Source: Ramlibacter lithotrophicus
Lineage (GTDB): Bacteria; Pseudomonadota; Gammaproteobacteria; Burkholderiales; Burkholderiaceae_C
DNA: 64,000 bases
NCBI RefSeq assembly: GCF_012184415.1
Contig: NZ_VTOX01000011.1
Span: 119,457-183,456 of the forward strand
Reading direction: 5' to 3'
Shown here one piece after another: positions 24,717-33,873 of this stretch (position 1 is its first letter; the number at the start of each line of letters is the position of its first letter). The translations under genes and the position numbers were made by a program. Below the pieces are notes generated by a model. It had not been told where the DNA came from and ran no database searches. It worked only from the letters and a program-made list of their open reading frames with translations.

Positions 24717-25267
24717 GGCCGCCGAAGGGCCGTGGCGAGCCCGTGCTCTACATGGACGTGGACGGCGTTCTTCATCACGAGAACTGCCTGTGGCACCCTC
24801 GGCGCGGAGCGTACCTGCACGCGCCCGAACGCTACGTCCTGTTCCAGCACGCAGCGCTGCTCGAGGAGTTGCTCGCTCCGCACCCGCAAGTGCGGATTGT
24901 GCTCAGCACCTCCTGGGTTCGACGATATGGCTGCGCAGGTACGGCAAAGCGGCTGACTGGGGGCCTGCGTGCACGCGTCATTGGGGCCACGTACCACTCC
25001 AGCATGTCTAGAGACGGATTCGCCCTTCTCCCGCGAGGACAGCAGGTGACCGACGACGTTCTACGCCGGCGGCCGGGCAGTTGGCTTGCCCTCGACGATG
25101 ACCCGGAGGGCTGGCCGGACTGGGCCGCACCCCATTTCCTGCAGACGGACCCGTACGAGGGAATTAGCCCGCCGCACTTGCAGGACGAACTGCGCCGGCG
25201 GCTCGCGCTCTTAGCCAACCTGCTGCCTCCGTCCGAGCTCCCCCCTGCCAATACTCCCAGGAAGTGA
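24713..25267 (+). CDS. HAD-like protein (HAD_SAK family), second of two
   Basis: About 184 residues from GTG 24713 (GTGA overlap with the previous stop). An ATG at 24692 gives a version 7 residues longer. Motif I YMDVDGVLHH, motif II VLSTSW, and motif IV WLALDDDPEGW are present, matching the family of the previous gene and of the minus-strand gene at 36121-36636. A longer C-terminal extension ends in a proline-rich tail. Adjacent paralogues suggest two related dephosphorylation steps or a heteromeric enzyme. Confidence 0.75.
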   Translation: MRPPKGRGEPVLYMDVDGVLHHENCLWHPRRGAYLHAPERYVLFQHAALLEELLAPHPQVRIVLSTSWVRRYGCAGTAKRLTGGLRARVIGATYHSSMSRDGFALLPRGQQVTDDVLRRRPGSWLALDDDPEGWPDWAAPHFLQTDPYEGISPPHLQDELRRRLALLANLLPPSELPPANTPRK

Positions 25268-25269
25268 CC

Positions 25270-25644
25270 ATGACTGTTTGGACTATTGCTCCAGTTGAAC
25301 TCCGCCCTAATGTGACCCTCGAGTCGTGGGCGGTATTCGAAGTACCCTTGAACGGCCTGGAAAGGCCGTGGACGCGCCACTTGGCTGGCTATTCGCTCGA
25401 AGATGGTCAAGGGCAGGTCTGTTCACCCGTCGAATCCTTCGACCCTGCCACCGCGCAGTGTGTCACCCGCAGCGGTCGGGTCTACCGGCTGCGGGGTCGT
25501 CCCGGCCTTGGCCAAGACGCAGAGTACGTGTGGCGCCGGTGGAAGCGCATCGCCAGCATCACCGAGGAGCGGGACGTGACGCAGGAAGTCTTCGCCGCTA
25601 TTTCGGCAGCGAAGGTGGAAGGTCGTCATGGCGTGGCGGATTGA
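25270..25644 (+). CDS. Hypothetical protein, first of tandem paralogue pair
   Basis: 124 residues from ATG 25270 with AGGAAG upstream. It shares the core SWAVFEVPLNG..PWTRHLAGY..GQVCSPV..FDPAT..TRSGRVYRL with the next gene, so the pair arose by tandem duplication. The pattern looks like a compact beta-rich domain. No family recognised. Overlap at both ends places it in the HAD operon. The motif WTRHL(A/V)G and the TRSG(R/Q)VY segment are the most conserved parts and would be the residues to test. Confidence 0.65.
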   Translation: MTVWTIAPVELRPNVTLESWAVFEVPLNGLERPWTRHLAGYSLEDGQGQVCSPVESFDPATAQCVTRSGRVYRLRGRPGLGQDAEYVWRRWKRIASITEERDVTQEVFAAISAAKVEGRHGVAD

Positions 25645-25975
25645 GCCCATCCCGCAGGCGCCGACCAAGACGTTGGACGCCTGGAGCGTGTACGAGGTCC
25701 CCTTCGACGGGGTCACTGCTCCATGGACACGGCACTTGGTAGGTTTCCGCCTGGAGGGCTGCAGTGGGCAGGTTTCGTCCCCGGTGGTCGCCTTCGACCC
25801 CGTTACTAGGCGGGCACTGACGCGCAGCGGTCAGGTTTATGAGCTGCGCGTAGGTCCCGGGTTCAACACAGACGCGTTCGTCGCGTGGAGCACATGGGTC
25901 TACGCCAACCGCATCCAGCATGCCGTGGACGTGACAGACGAAGTGGAAGCCCTTCTTCGGAGCTACGAGCAATGA
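25628..25975 (+). CDS. Hypothetical protein, second of tandem paralogue pair
   Basis: 115 residues. It starts 17 bp inside the previous gene and its stop overlaps the next start (ATGA). Core motifs AWSVYEVPFDG, PWTRHLVGF, GQVSSPV, FDPVT, TRSGQVYELR and DVTDEV align along the whole length with the upstream paralogue. I estimate roughly half the residues identical by eye. Unknown function. The C-terminus is shorter, without the GRHGVAD tail. Confidence 0.65.
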   Translation: MAWRIEPIPQAPTKTLDAWSVYEVPFDGVTAPWTRHLVGFRLEGCSGQVSSPVVAFDPVTRRALTRSGQVYELRVGPGFNTDAFVAWSTWVYANRIQHAVDVTDEVEALLRSYEQ

Positions 25976-26220
25976 CCGTCCCTTCCGAGCGCACGCGCGC
26001 GCTGCTTTACACCTACGAGCTGCTCAGGCGCCTCCAGGACCCACTGGAGACGCCAAGGGTTCCCCGTTGGCTGCGCGGGCACGCCAAGGAGCTGCTGCGG
26101 CACTACCCGGACCACTCCAGCATCCAGCTCGCGCACAAAGCCTTGCCGCATCTGTTTGGCCCGATACCGGGATACGGAGAACGGAGCAGCCCGGGCGACC
26201 TGCAGGACTCCAATGACTAG
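25972..26220 (+). CDS. BPSL0761 family small protein
   Basis: 82 residues from ATG 25972 (ATGA overlap). The opening TVPSERTRALLYTYELLRRLQDPLETPRVPRWLRGHAKELLRHYP is the typical pattern of BPSL0761-type proteins of Burkholderiales, small helical proteins of unknown function that often occur in accessory regions. It ends the overlapping gene chain that began with the first HAD gene. Confidence 0.7.
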   Translation: MTVPSERTRALLYTYELLRRLQDPLETPRVPRWLRGHAKELLRHYPDHSSIQLAHKALPHLFGPIPGYGERSSPGDLQDSND

Positions 26221-26505
26221 AGGCGCATGCCCTTTAGGACGAGTACCGAACCGTTCTGGAAAGTCCGGGGACAATGCACGAATCCTGAGCTCCTGGAGGC
26301 GAGCCGAAGTGACGAGAGCCGGTGCAGGGCACGTCGCTGCAAAGCTCCATTCGACCTTGGCCAATACGACAGACTTCGCCAAACTCGCATGCCCGGCAGC
26401 GGAAGCCTCGATGTTTACCGTTGGCGCATCCGAACTGCCGCAATTCGCTCTCGACCACCCGCCACGCTCCGTCTGCGGCGTGTGGGCTACTGGACGCTGA
26501 AACCG
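26221..26505. other. Upstream region of the CoiA-like gene
   Basis: The frame of the next gene stays open across most of this stretch, but the translation looks non-coding and lacks a ribosome site. No promoter stands out. Confidence 0.35.
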
Positions 26506-27819
26506 ATGGCTGCGAGCTTCTCGTACGGTCGGCTCGACGGGCGCATGGTGCACGTCAGGGACCTGGAGCCGTCCACCCGCCGCGGGCTGCAGTGCGGCTG
26601 CGTGTGTCCCGAATGCGGCCGTCAGCTGCAAGCCCACATGGGCAGCCAGAAAGCTTGGCACTTCCAGCACCACGTCGAAGACGCGAACTGCAATCCGCAG
26701 CCGATGACGCTGCTTCATGCCTTCGTGCGCGACGAACTGGCCAAACGCGGCGACCTCGTCGTGCCCCAGGTGCAGGCGTTCATCCATCTTGATGCGGACG
26801 GCAAGCGCCTGGCCAAGACAGTGGCGCTGCCCGAGCGGAGCTTCCGGTACACGGCCGCTCGAACCGAGGCGCGCACGGGCAGCATCCAGCCGGACGTGTC
26901 GTTCGTCACTGATGCCGGCACCGCCGTAGCGCTCGAGGTCAGGTACACGCACGCGGTAGATGACCATAAGCAGACGACGCTGCGCGGCAGATTCGCGTGG
27001 GCAGCCGAGTTCAACGTGTCCGACCTGCCGCCTGACGGGGTCAGCGTGGCGCAACTAGAGACGCTGCTTACGCAGCCGGACCGGTGGAAGTGGCTGGCTA
27101 ACCCGTTCCTGAGTCAAGCGGAGCGGCTCGAGCTGGCACGGTACCGGTGGAGGAACACCTTGTGGCGCGCCGGCGCTGACATTCGCGCGGTTCCGAATGC
27201 CCGCCACGCGCCCCAGAAGCTGAAGACGGCGCAGCAGCACCTCGAGTGGGCTAAAGGTGCATTGCACGAGCTTCGTGGCTGGGTGGTCCATGAAGAGGAC
27301 GCTGCGGACTGGCTGGGCGAGCGCAACAGGTTCGAGCGAGTCGCCGTCGCCTGTGCAGCCCTGCGAATCAACCCTATCTCTCTTCCAGACTTCCTGACCC
27401 AACGGCCAGCGCCCTCAGCTCCTGAACACGTGTTCCGCGCCAGCCCGCACCGATGGCAGCCTCTTGTGTTCAGCAAGTTCTGCATCGGCCGGAGGGCGTT
27501 TTCCGCCCACGACGCAGCGAGGTGGTGCCGCCGCGCGGTGCCAGAGCTTTGCTCTGCGGACGATGGGTCGCGTTGCGCCAACGGGTTCTCCTGGACGGCG
27601 GCCGCGTTGCACGTGTACTTCCTGCAGCTGGAAGCCCAGGGGCTCCTGCAGGGGGCCGCGAACGTGCCACGGGAGGAGCGCACCTTCACGCCGAAGTTTG
27701 TATCCGTCCGCGAGCTGCACGCACATCTCTCAGCCCAGAAAATCAGGGAGGCGCCACCCACCTTGGAGCAGCGCCTTTCCGCTTTAAGGCGCGCTCACGG
27801 GTCCAAGGCTCGTTTCTGA
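26506..27819 (+). CDS. CoiA-like nuclease-fold protein with N-terminal zinc ribbon
   Basis: About 437 residues from ATG 26506. The N-terminus carries a zinc-ribbon-like segment CGCVCPECGRQLQAH, then WHFQHH, as in competence protein CoiA and relatives. A restriction-endonuclease-like segment follows (SIQPDVSFV then VALEVRYTHA), where PD and ExR take the place of the PD-(D/E)xK residues. The rest (about 180-437) is helical and unassigned. CoiA-like proteins act on incoming or damaged DNA. A bacteriophage-defence or DNA-repair role with the HAD proteins is possible. The gene converges on the minus-strand lipoprotein gene, 24 bp between stops. Confidence 0.65.
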   Translation: MAASFSYGRLDGRMVHVRDLEPSTRRGLQCGCVCPECGRQLQAHMGSQKAWHFQHHVEDANCNPQPMTLLHAFVRDELAKRGDLVVPQVQAFIHLDADGKRLAKTVALPERSFRYTAARTEARTGSIQPDVSFVTDAGTAVALEVRYTHAVDDHKQTTLRGRFAWAAEFNVSDLPPDGVSVAQLETLLTQPDRWKWLANPFLSQAERLELARYRWRNTLWRAGADIRAVPNARHAPQKLKTAQQHLEWAKGALHELRGWVVHEEDAADWLGERNRFERVAVACAALRINPISLPDFLTQRPAPSAPEHVFRASPHRWQPLVFSKFCIGRRAFSAHDAARWCRRAVPELCSADDGSRCANGFSWTAAALHVYFLQLEAQGLLQGAANVPREERTFTPKFVSVRELHAHLSAQKIREAPPTLEQRLSALRRAHGSKARF

Positions 27820-27843
27820 GGCAGGTCGGCGAGCGCTTCGCGC

Positions 27844-28215
27844 TTAACGGAGTCTCTCACCGGCAGCAGCAACCGGCTGTGTGGAGCAGTCGTCCACCTT
27901 GACGTACACGGCTTGGCCGGCCGCCAGCGCGTGGCCGGGCTCCACGGGTACGGCCCAGTGCCGCGTTCGCGAAACCTGCCTGTACTTGACCACCGCAAAG
28001 CTGGTAGTAGCCAGTTGCTCTGCGCCTGCATTGCGCACGCAGGTGTAGAAGCGTGGCCGCTCCAATTCCGCAGCATTCTGGACAGATACAACTTCAGCCT
28101 TCCGCCAGCCCTCGCTCCAGGCGTATTTGTCTTCGTACCGAGGGCTCGCGCATCCGGCCAGGGCGACAAGCGCCATCACAGCAGCGAGATACGCAGGAGT
28201 TCGAACAACTTTCAT
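27844..28215 (-). CDS. Small lipoprotein of second metal operon (paralogue of 10888-11253)
   Basis: 123 residues with lipobox LAGC near residue 22, then YAWSEGWRKAEVVSV and two cysteines (YTCVRN, VDDCST) in positions equivalent to the plus-strand paralogue. It is the last gene of the minus-strand RND operon, 30 bp after the CDF gene. Periplasmic lipid-anchored accessory of metal efflux is the best guess. Function unproven. Confidence 0.7.
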   Translation of the reverse strand: MKVVRTPAYLAAVMALVALAGCASPRYEDKYAWSEGWRKAEVVSVQNAAELERPRFYTCVRNAGAEQLATTSFAVVKYRQVSRTRHWAVPVEPGHALAAGQAVYVKVDDCSTQPVAAAGERLR

Positions 28216-28245
28216 AACGCTTCCTTCGGTTCGGGTAAAGGTGGG

Positions 28246-29226
28246 TCAGTGCTTGTGGCCAGAACGGTCGTGAACGCCGGGGCTCTCGCGGCCTTCGGCC
28301 GGCTCGACTTCCGTAAAGTGGTGCTCTTCGTCGGTCTGGTGGCAGGGCTCCAGTTCGCACTGCACGGTGATGTGCGTGATGGCGAACTGGTCTGCGAGGC
28401 GCCGGCGAATCTCCGGGAGAACTCGCCTCTCTGCGTCAACGGCGGGGTCGTTCACTACGTGCACGGTCAGACTCACCTTTCCGCTGGTGAGTGCCCAGAC
28501 GTGCAGGTCATGGATGCTGCTGACGCCTTGGACTGTGAGCAGCGCTTCCCTGACCTTGGCTAGGTCAATGCCTTCCGGAACTCCCTCGAGGAGGATGTTC
28601 AGGCTGGCGCGCAACAGAGACCACGTCCGGGGGAGAACCCACAAGGCGATGAGCACCGCGACCGCCGAATCGACCCACTGCCACCCCGTGAACTTGATGA
28701 CCAAGGCACCAATGACAACGCCCAGGGAGCCCAGCATGTCGCTCCAGGCCTCCAGATAAGCGCCCTTCATGTTCAGGTTCGCGTCCTTGCCGCTGGCCAG
28801 CATGCGCATGCTGACCAGGTTCACGGCCATCCCAATCAGCGCAACCACCAGCATCCCGGTGGACTCCACTTCCGGAGGTGCCTTCAGGCGCAGGTATGCC
28901 TCGATGCCGATGTAGACCGCCACGCCGAACAGAAGCATGGCGTTGAAGGCCGCTGCCAGAATTTCGAAGCGGTGATACCCAAAGGTGCGCTTCGCGTCGG
29001 CAGCCCTCTTGCCCATCCGAACGGCCGCCAAGGCAATTGCCAAGGCTGCCGTGTCGGTGAACATATGGGCCGCATCGGAGATGAGCGCCAGGCTCTGGGT
29101 GAGGACGCCGGCCACCACCTCGACGAGCAGGAATGTCGTGGTCAAGGCCAGCGCAATCATCAGCGAGCGCTCGTTCGGGCCCGCCATGTGGCTGTGACCG
29201 TGCGTATGGTCGTGCCCGGCGCCCAT
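28246..29226 (-). CDS. Cation diffusion facilitator, CzcD type (second copy)
   Basis: 326 residues with a His-rich N-terminus (HDHTHGHSH), six membrane helices, SDAAHMFTD (HxxxD) and SDMLG zinc-site motifs, and the C-terminal domain HDLHVWAL. Closely similar in layout to the CzcD at 14595-15539 but with extra N-terminal histidines and a longer tail ending HDRSGHKH. It should export cytosolic Zn/Cd/Co. It sits 8 bp from the secreted-protein gene upstream. Confidence 0.92.
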   Translation of the reverse strand: MGAGHDHTHGHSHMAGPNERSLMIALALTTTFLLVEVVAGVLTQSLALISDAAHMFTDTAALAIALAAVRMGKRAADAKRTFGYHRFEILAAAFNAMLLFGVAVYIGIEAYLRLKAPPEVESTGMLVVALIGMAVNLVSMRMLASGKDANLNMKGAYLEAWSDMLGSLGVVIGALVIKFTGWQWVDSAVAVLIALWVLPRTWSLLRASLNILLEGVPEGIDLAKVREALLTVQGVSSIHDLHVWALTSGKVSLTVHVVNDPAVDAERRVLPEIRRRLADQFAITHITVQCELEPCHQTDEEHHFTEVEPAEGRESPGVHDRSGHKH

Positions 29227-29234
29227 CGTCGCGC

Positions 29235-29612
29235 TTACTTGATTTCGAAGCGAGCGGTGCCGACAGACTTGCCGCCGTTCGACACCACGGCGACCACCTT
29301 GGTACCTGCGGCGACCTTGAAGCTGCCCTTGGCCTCCAACTTGTCGTTACCGGCAGGAGCGAGCGTCACCTCCTGCTTCTCCTTGCCGGCGAGGAGCGTC
29401 ACCTTGGCGCTCGCCTTGGAATGGTCCATCTTCTTGCCGTGGTCGCTCAGATACAGCTGGATGACATCGGGCTTGGCGACGAGCTCGTAGTCGACCTCCT
29501 TGCCATGACTGACGATGCCGCCGTTCATAGGTTTGTGGTCGTCCTTTTGCGCCAATGCGGCGCCGCCACAGAGGGCCAGGGCTACGGTGAAGACGATTGC
29601 GGTCTTTCTCAT
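29235..29612 (-). CDS. Small secreted metal-operon protein (paralogue of 10508-10876)
   Basis: 125 residues from ATG 29612, chosen for AAAGGAG upstream. Signal peptide ending near ALAQ, then DHKPMNGGIV and a beta-rich domain like the plus-strand paralogue (DYELVAKPDVIQLYLSDHGK against DLELVAKPEQIHIYVGDHGK). It starts 25 bp after the RND gene stop. The paralogy across both RND operons supports a genuine but undescribed role in periplasmic metal handling. Confidence 0.7.
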   Translation of the reverse strand: MRKTAIVFTVALALCGGAALAQKDDHKPMNGGIVSHGKEVDYELVAKPDVIQLYLSDHGKKMDHSKASAKVTLLAGKEKQEVTLAPAGNDKLEAKGSFKVAAGTKVVAVVSNGGKSVGTARFEIK

Positions 29613-29637
29613 GAATGCTCCTTTTGCAGTTAACAGT

Positions 29638-32600
29638 TCAAAGTGCTTCCGCGTCCTTGTCACCCATCAGGCGCTCGGCGTCTTCGCGGCCAAACAACCA
29701 GAACATGACAGGTGTCAAGAACGTGTCCAGCAGAGTCGAGCTGATGAGGCCCGAGAAGATGACAACGGCGACGGGGTGCAGCACTTCGGTGCCGGGTTGC
29801 TCCGCCTCGAACAGGAGGGGCGCCAACGCGAACGCGGTCACGAGTGCGGTCATCAGCACGGGCGCGAGCCGCTCCAGCGACCCTCGAACAATCATCTTGT
29901 GGTCGAAGTTCTCGCCTTCGAAGCGCATCAAGTTGATGTAGTGGCTGACTTTCAGAATGCCGTTGCGCACCGAGATTCCCGCCAGGGTGATGAAGCCCAC
30001 CAGCGCTGCCACGGAGAGCGGTTGCCCCGAAAACCATAAGCCCACTACCGCACCAACGAGAGCGAGCGGGATGTTCGCCATGATGAGAAGCGACAGCTTC
30101 GCGGACTGGTAGCGGGTGTAGAGCACCACGAACATCAGCGTGAGGGACACAAGCGACAGCAGCCCCACCAAGCGTGAGGCCTGCTCCTGCGCTTCGAACT
30201 GACCGCCCAGGGTGATGAAGTAGCCCTCAGGTAGCTTCGTCTGGGCGACGACCTGGCGCATGTCCGCCACGATGTCCGACAGCGCGCGGCCCTGCGCGTT
30301 TGCGGAGAGCACGATGCGGCGCTTGCCATCATCTCGGCTGATTTGGTTCGGGCCGTCGCTCTCCTCGATGGTGGCAATCTTGGAAAGCGGTATCCGGCCG
30401 TTGGGCGTCTCAATGAGAATTTGCCCCAGCCCGTGTGCCGAGCGCGCCGTCTCCGGCAACTTCACCACGAGCGCGAATCGGCGTCCCCCTTCGACGATTT
30501 GGGTGACCCTCTCCCCTTCCACCAGGTTGCCGAGCGTGCGCAGCACTTGAGGCGCCGGCACGCCGTACTGAGCTGCCGCGGCGTAATCCAGCGTGACCTT
30601 GATTTGCGGCGCAAGAACCTGCTTTTCAATCTCGAGGTCGGCCACACCGGGAACTGCCGCGAGCTTGCCCCGCAGCGCGTCAGCCTGCGCTCGCAGCACG
30701 TCCAGGTCCTCGCCGAAAATCTTGATGGCGATTTGCGACCGAACGCCTGAAAGCATGTGGTCAATCCGGTGTGAGATGGGTTGCCCGATGGAGACGGCGG
30801 CCGGCATGTTGACCAGCCGTGAGCGGATGTCCGCGCTGATTTCCCCGATAGAGCGCTCCAGCTCGTGGGTAGGTTTAAGTCCCACGTCCAGCTCACTCAC
30901 GTGCACCCCCTCGGCGTGCTCGTCCAACTCTGCCCGTCCGCTACGCCTTCCTACGTGCGTCACCTCAGGGACCTGCTTCACCAGGACCTCTGCTTGGCGA
31001 GCCAACGCTGCCGTCTCAGACAGCGTCACGCCCGGGTTCAGCCGCATTCCTATAAGCAACGTACCTTCGTTGAAGGGCGGCAGGAACGTCTTGGCGAAGA
31101 ACGGAACCGCGACCATGGCCAGTGCGACGGCAACCGCGCCTGCTACGAGCGGCAGCTTCGGCCGAGTCAGTACCTTCTGCAGGTTGGTGGCATAGCGAGC
31201 CTTCAGCCACGCCAGCACCTTCGTGTCGCCGTGGTCAAGCGACTTCATCCTCGGAAGCAGGTAATACGAGAGCACCGGCGTCACCGTGACCGACACAACC
31301 AGGCTGGCCAGCGTCGAGACAATGAAGGCGATTCCCAGAGGGACGAACAGCCGCCCCTCCATGCCTGGTAGCGCGAACAGCGGCACGAAGACCAGCACGA
31401 TGATGACCGTCGCGTACAGGATGGCCGACCGCACCTCCATCGTCGCCTTCGCCACCAGTTCCACTGGATTGAGGCGGTGGTCCGGGTGCTTAGAGCGGTC
31501 CTCCTTCAGCCGGCGCAACACGTTCTCCACACCAACCACCGCGTCGTCCACCAGGCCACCGATGGCAATGGCCAAGCCGCCCAGGGTCATGGTGTTGATT
31601 GACAGCCCAAAGTACTTGAACACCAGGGCCGTCATCAGAATCGAAACTGGGATGGCCGTCAGCGCAATGACGGTCGGGCGCAGCGTTCCCAAGAAGAAGA
31701 ACAGGATGGCTGCGACGAATACGGAAGCTCCAATCAGCTTCATCTGCAGGTTGCTGATGGACGCTTCGATAAAGCTTGCTTGCCGGAAGGTGACCCGTGG
31801 CGCCTCCATGCCACGAGGCAACGACGCTTTCATCCCTGTGAGCGCTTCCTCGACCGCCAAGGTGAGTCCAACCGTGTCGGCGGTCGGCTGCTTTTGGATG
31901 CCCAGAATAATTGCCGGCTTGCCTTCGAAACCTGCGTCACCCCGTTTGATGGCCGGCGCAAACGCCACGTCTGCAATCTGACGCAGAAGAATCGGCTGCC
32001 CAGTCTTGGTCGCAGTCAGCGCCAGATTTCGGAGGTCGTCCAGTCGCGAGGTCCTGCCCAGGTGCCGAATGAGAAACTCGCGCCCACTGAGCTCAAGGAA
32101 GCCCCCAGACGTGTTCGATGCGAACCCCTTGAGGGCAGCTTCGAGCTGCTCGTGGGTGATGCCAAGTTCCGACATGCGGGTCGTGTTCGGCTGCACCTGG
32201 AACTGTCGCACCTCTCCGCCAATCGGGATGACCTGAGCCACGCCTGGAATGGCCATGAGCCGCGGCCGAAGGGTCCAATCGGCGTACTCACGCACATCCA
32301 TCAGGGACACCTTGGCCGTGTCAACCGGGATGGCGATTTGCATGATTTCACCCATGATGGAGCTGATGGGCCCCATGCGAGGAATCACGCCTTCGGGCAT
32401 GCCCTCCTCCATCGAGGAGAGCCGTTCCGACACCATCTGGCGGGCCCGAAAGATTTCCGTGTCCCAGCTGAAAGTGACATAGAGGAAGGACAGGCCAGCC
32501 GAAGACGTGGAACGCACTGTCTCCACCCCCGGCAACCCATTCATCGTGGTCTCCAGCGGAAACGTGATGAGCTGCTCGACTTCCTCCGCCGCCATGCCAC

Positions 32601-32760
32601 CTGCCTCGGTCATGATGGTCACGGTGGGTTTGTTCAGGTCCGGGAACACATCCACCGGTGTCTGTGCGAGTGTCCAGGCGCCATAGGCCATGACCACGGC
32701 ACTAGCAATGAGTACCAACAGCCGGTTCGACAGGCTGTTGGCCAGGAGCCACTTGAACAT
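29638..32760 (-). CDS. Heavy-metal efflux RND permease (second CzcA-family pump)
   Basis: 1040 residues with 12 membrane helices and RND architecture. The TM4 signature GLAIAIGGLVDDAVVGVEN differs from that of the first pump (two acidic residues, VDD) and resembles a distinct HME subgroup, so the two pumps probably prefer different substrates. Characteristic segments include PVDVFPDLNKPTVTIMTEAGGMAAEEVE and SSIMGEIMQIAIPV. Together with the adaptor and outer-membrane factor upstream it forms a complete tripartite pump. Substrate not determinable. Confidence 0.9.
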   Translation of the reverse strand: MFKWLLANSLSNRLLVLIASAVVMAYGAWTLAQTPVDVFPDLNKPTVTIMTEAGGMAAEEVEQLITFPLETTMNGLPGVETVRSTSSAGLSFLYVTFSWDTEIFRARQMVSERLSSMEEGMPEGVIPRMGPISSIMGEIMQIAIPVDTAKVSLMDVREYADWTLRPRLMAIPGVAQVIPIGGEVRQFQVQPNTTRMSELGITHEQLEAALKGFASNTSGGFLELSGREFLIRHLGRTSRLDDLRNLALTATKTGQPILLRQIADVAFAPAIKRGDAGFEGKPAIILGIQKQPTADTVGLTLAVEEALTGMKASLPRGMEAPRVTFRQASFIEASISNLQMKLIGASVFVAAILFFFLGTLRPTVIALTAIPVSILMTALVFKYFGLSINTMTLGGLAIAIGGLVDDAVVGVENVLRRLKEDRSKHPDHRLNPVELVAKATMEVRSAILYATVIIVLVFVPLFALPGMEGRLFVPLGIAFIVSTLASLVVSVTVTPVLSYYLLPRMKSLDHGDTKVLAWLKARYATNLQKVLTRPKLPLVAGAVAVALAMVAVPFFAKTFLPPFNEGTLLIGMRLNPGVTLSETAALARQAEVLVKQVPEVTHVGRRSGRAELDEHAEGVHVSELDVGLKPTHELERSIGEISADIRSRLVNMPAAVSIGQPISHRIDHMLSGVRSQIAIKIFGEDLDVLRAQADALRGKLAAVPGVADLEIEKQVLAPQIKVTLDYAAAAQYGVPAPQVLRTLGNLVEGERVTQIVEGGRRFALVVKLPETARSAHGLGQILIETPNGRIPLSKIATIEESDGPNQISRDDGKRRIVLSANAQGRALSDIVADMRQVVAQTKLPEGYFITLGGQFEAQEQASRLVGLLSLVSLTLMFVVLYTRYQSAKLSLLIMANIPLALVGAVVGLWFSGQPLSVAALVGFITLAGISVRNGILKVSHYINLMRFEGENFDHKMIVRGSLERLAPVLMTALVTAFALAPLLFEAEQPGTEVLHPVAVVIFSGLISSTLLDTFLTPVMFWLFGREDAERLMGDKDAEAL

Positions 32761-32772
32761 TCGGTGGCCCTC

Positions 32773-33873
32773 TCAGCGAACCTGATTGATGAGGGTTGCG
32801 CCCTGTGTCGCAACACGGTCCCCCACCTTCAAGCCATTTGTGACAGCGACATTCACGCCATCCAGGGGCTCCACTGTCACAACGCGCGGCTCGAACTTCT
32901 CTGGCGCCGTCTTGACCCAGACGATGCTCTGGTTGGAAGCGTTCCTCATCACCGCAGACGACGGCAGCGGGAAGCCGCGTACGAACGCTCGGGTGTGGAC
33001 GAACACCTTCACCGGCTGGCCAACTGCCAGTCGGGATAGGGCAGCGCCCTGCGCGCGGAAGTTCAGTGGCAGCGCTTGGTCACGCATGCTGCGAGCCGCA
33101 CCACTGAATCGCAACGGCACCGTTTCGTTGCCCACTGCCATCGACGCGTTACCGATGTTGGCGGGCAGCTCCGGGTCATAGGTGGTCGCCTCGATTCCCA
33201 GCCTTGTGGGGTCGACGATTTCGAACACGAGCTCGCGGGCGTCGACCACCTGGCCGAGGGCGACGTTCGACGCTGCGATGACCCCCGTCAAAGGGGCGAC
33301 CAGTGCCTCGCGGGCGCCCAGACCACCCGAAACGGCGGTGGCACGGCCTGCCAGGCTGGCCACTTCTGACTCCGCGGCCTCAATTTCCTTGCGCGGGACG
33401 GTGTCGCTCAACTCTCGCAACCTGGCCAGTCGCTTGGCTGCCAGCGTCTGCGCGGCGCGAAGCTCCGCGAGCTGGGCTGCCTGGTTTGAGCGCTCCAACG
33501 GCGCGGCAGACGCCACCACGTAGGCGAGCACCTGTCCCTTGCGCACGGACTGGCCAAGCGACGGCAAGCCACCGCCCTGCGCCTCAATGCGACCAGCGAT
33601 GGTGGACTGCACCTTGCCTCCGGCGTTGGGGTCCATGACGACGCGTCCAGCGAGTTCGACGGTTTTCCCGAGCTCGCCGGCCTTCGCCACCGTCGTGCGC
33701 ACGGACAGCTGGTGCTGTGCCGGCTTTGGCAGGAATACGCTGCCATCAGGTAGGCGCTGCGGGCCGTTGCCATTGGCTGGCGCTGCAGCTTCGCCGTGGT
33801 TGTGACCTTCGCCAGCCCAAGAAACGGACGTGAATCCCAGGAGGACAGCGAGAAGAAGTGTGCGCGCGTTCAT
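32773..33873 (-). CDS. Periplasmic adaptor of second RND pump (HlyD/CzcB family)
   Basis: 366 residues from ATG 33873, which overlaps the stop of the upstream gene (ATGA). A signal peptide or anchor is followed by GEGHNHGEAAAPANG, a possible metal-binding head. Lipoyl-like halves (GRIEAQGGGLPSLGQSVRKGQVLAYVV; LVAPLTGVIAASNVALGQVV) flank a helical hairpin, and a C-terminal barrel ends VGDRVATQGATLINQVR. It links the RND pump to the outer-membrane factor. Confidence 0.88.
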   Translation of the reverse strand: MNARTLLLAVLLGFTSVSWAGEGHNHGEAAAPANGNGPQRLPDGSVFLPKPAQHQLSVRTTVAKAGELGKTVELAGRVVMDPNAGGKVQSTIAGRIEAQGGGLPSLGQSVRKGQVLAYVVASAAPLERSNQAAQLAELRAAQTLAAKRLARLRELSDTVPRKEIEAAESEVASLAGRATAVSGGLGAREALVAPLTGVIAASNVALGQVVDARELVFEIVDPTRLGIEATTYDPELPANIGNASMAVGNETVPLRFSGAARSMRDQALPLNFRAQGAALSRLAVGQPVKVFVHTRAFVRGFPLPSSAVMRNASNQSIVWVKTAPEKFEPRVVTVEPLDGVNVAVTNGLKVGDRVATQGATLINQVR

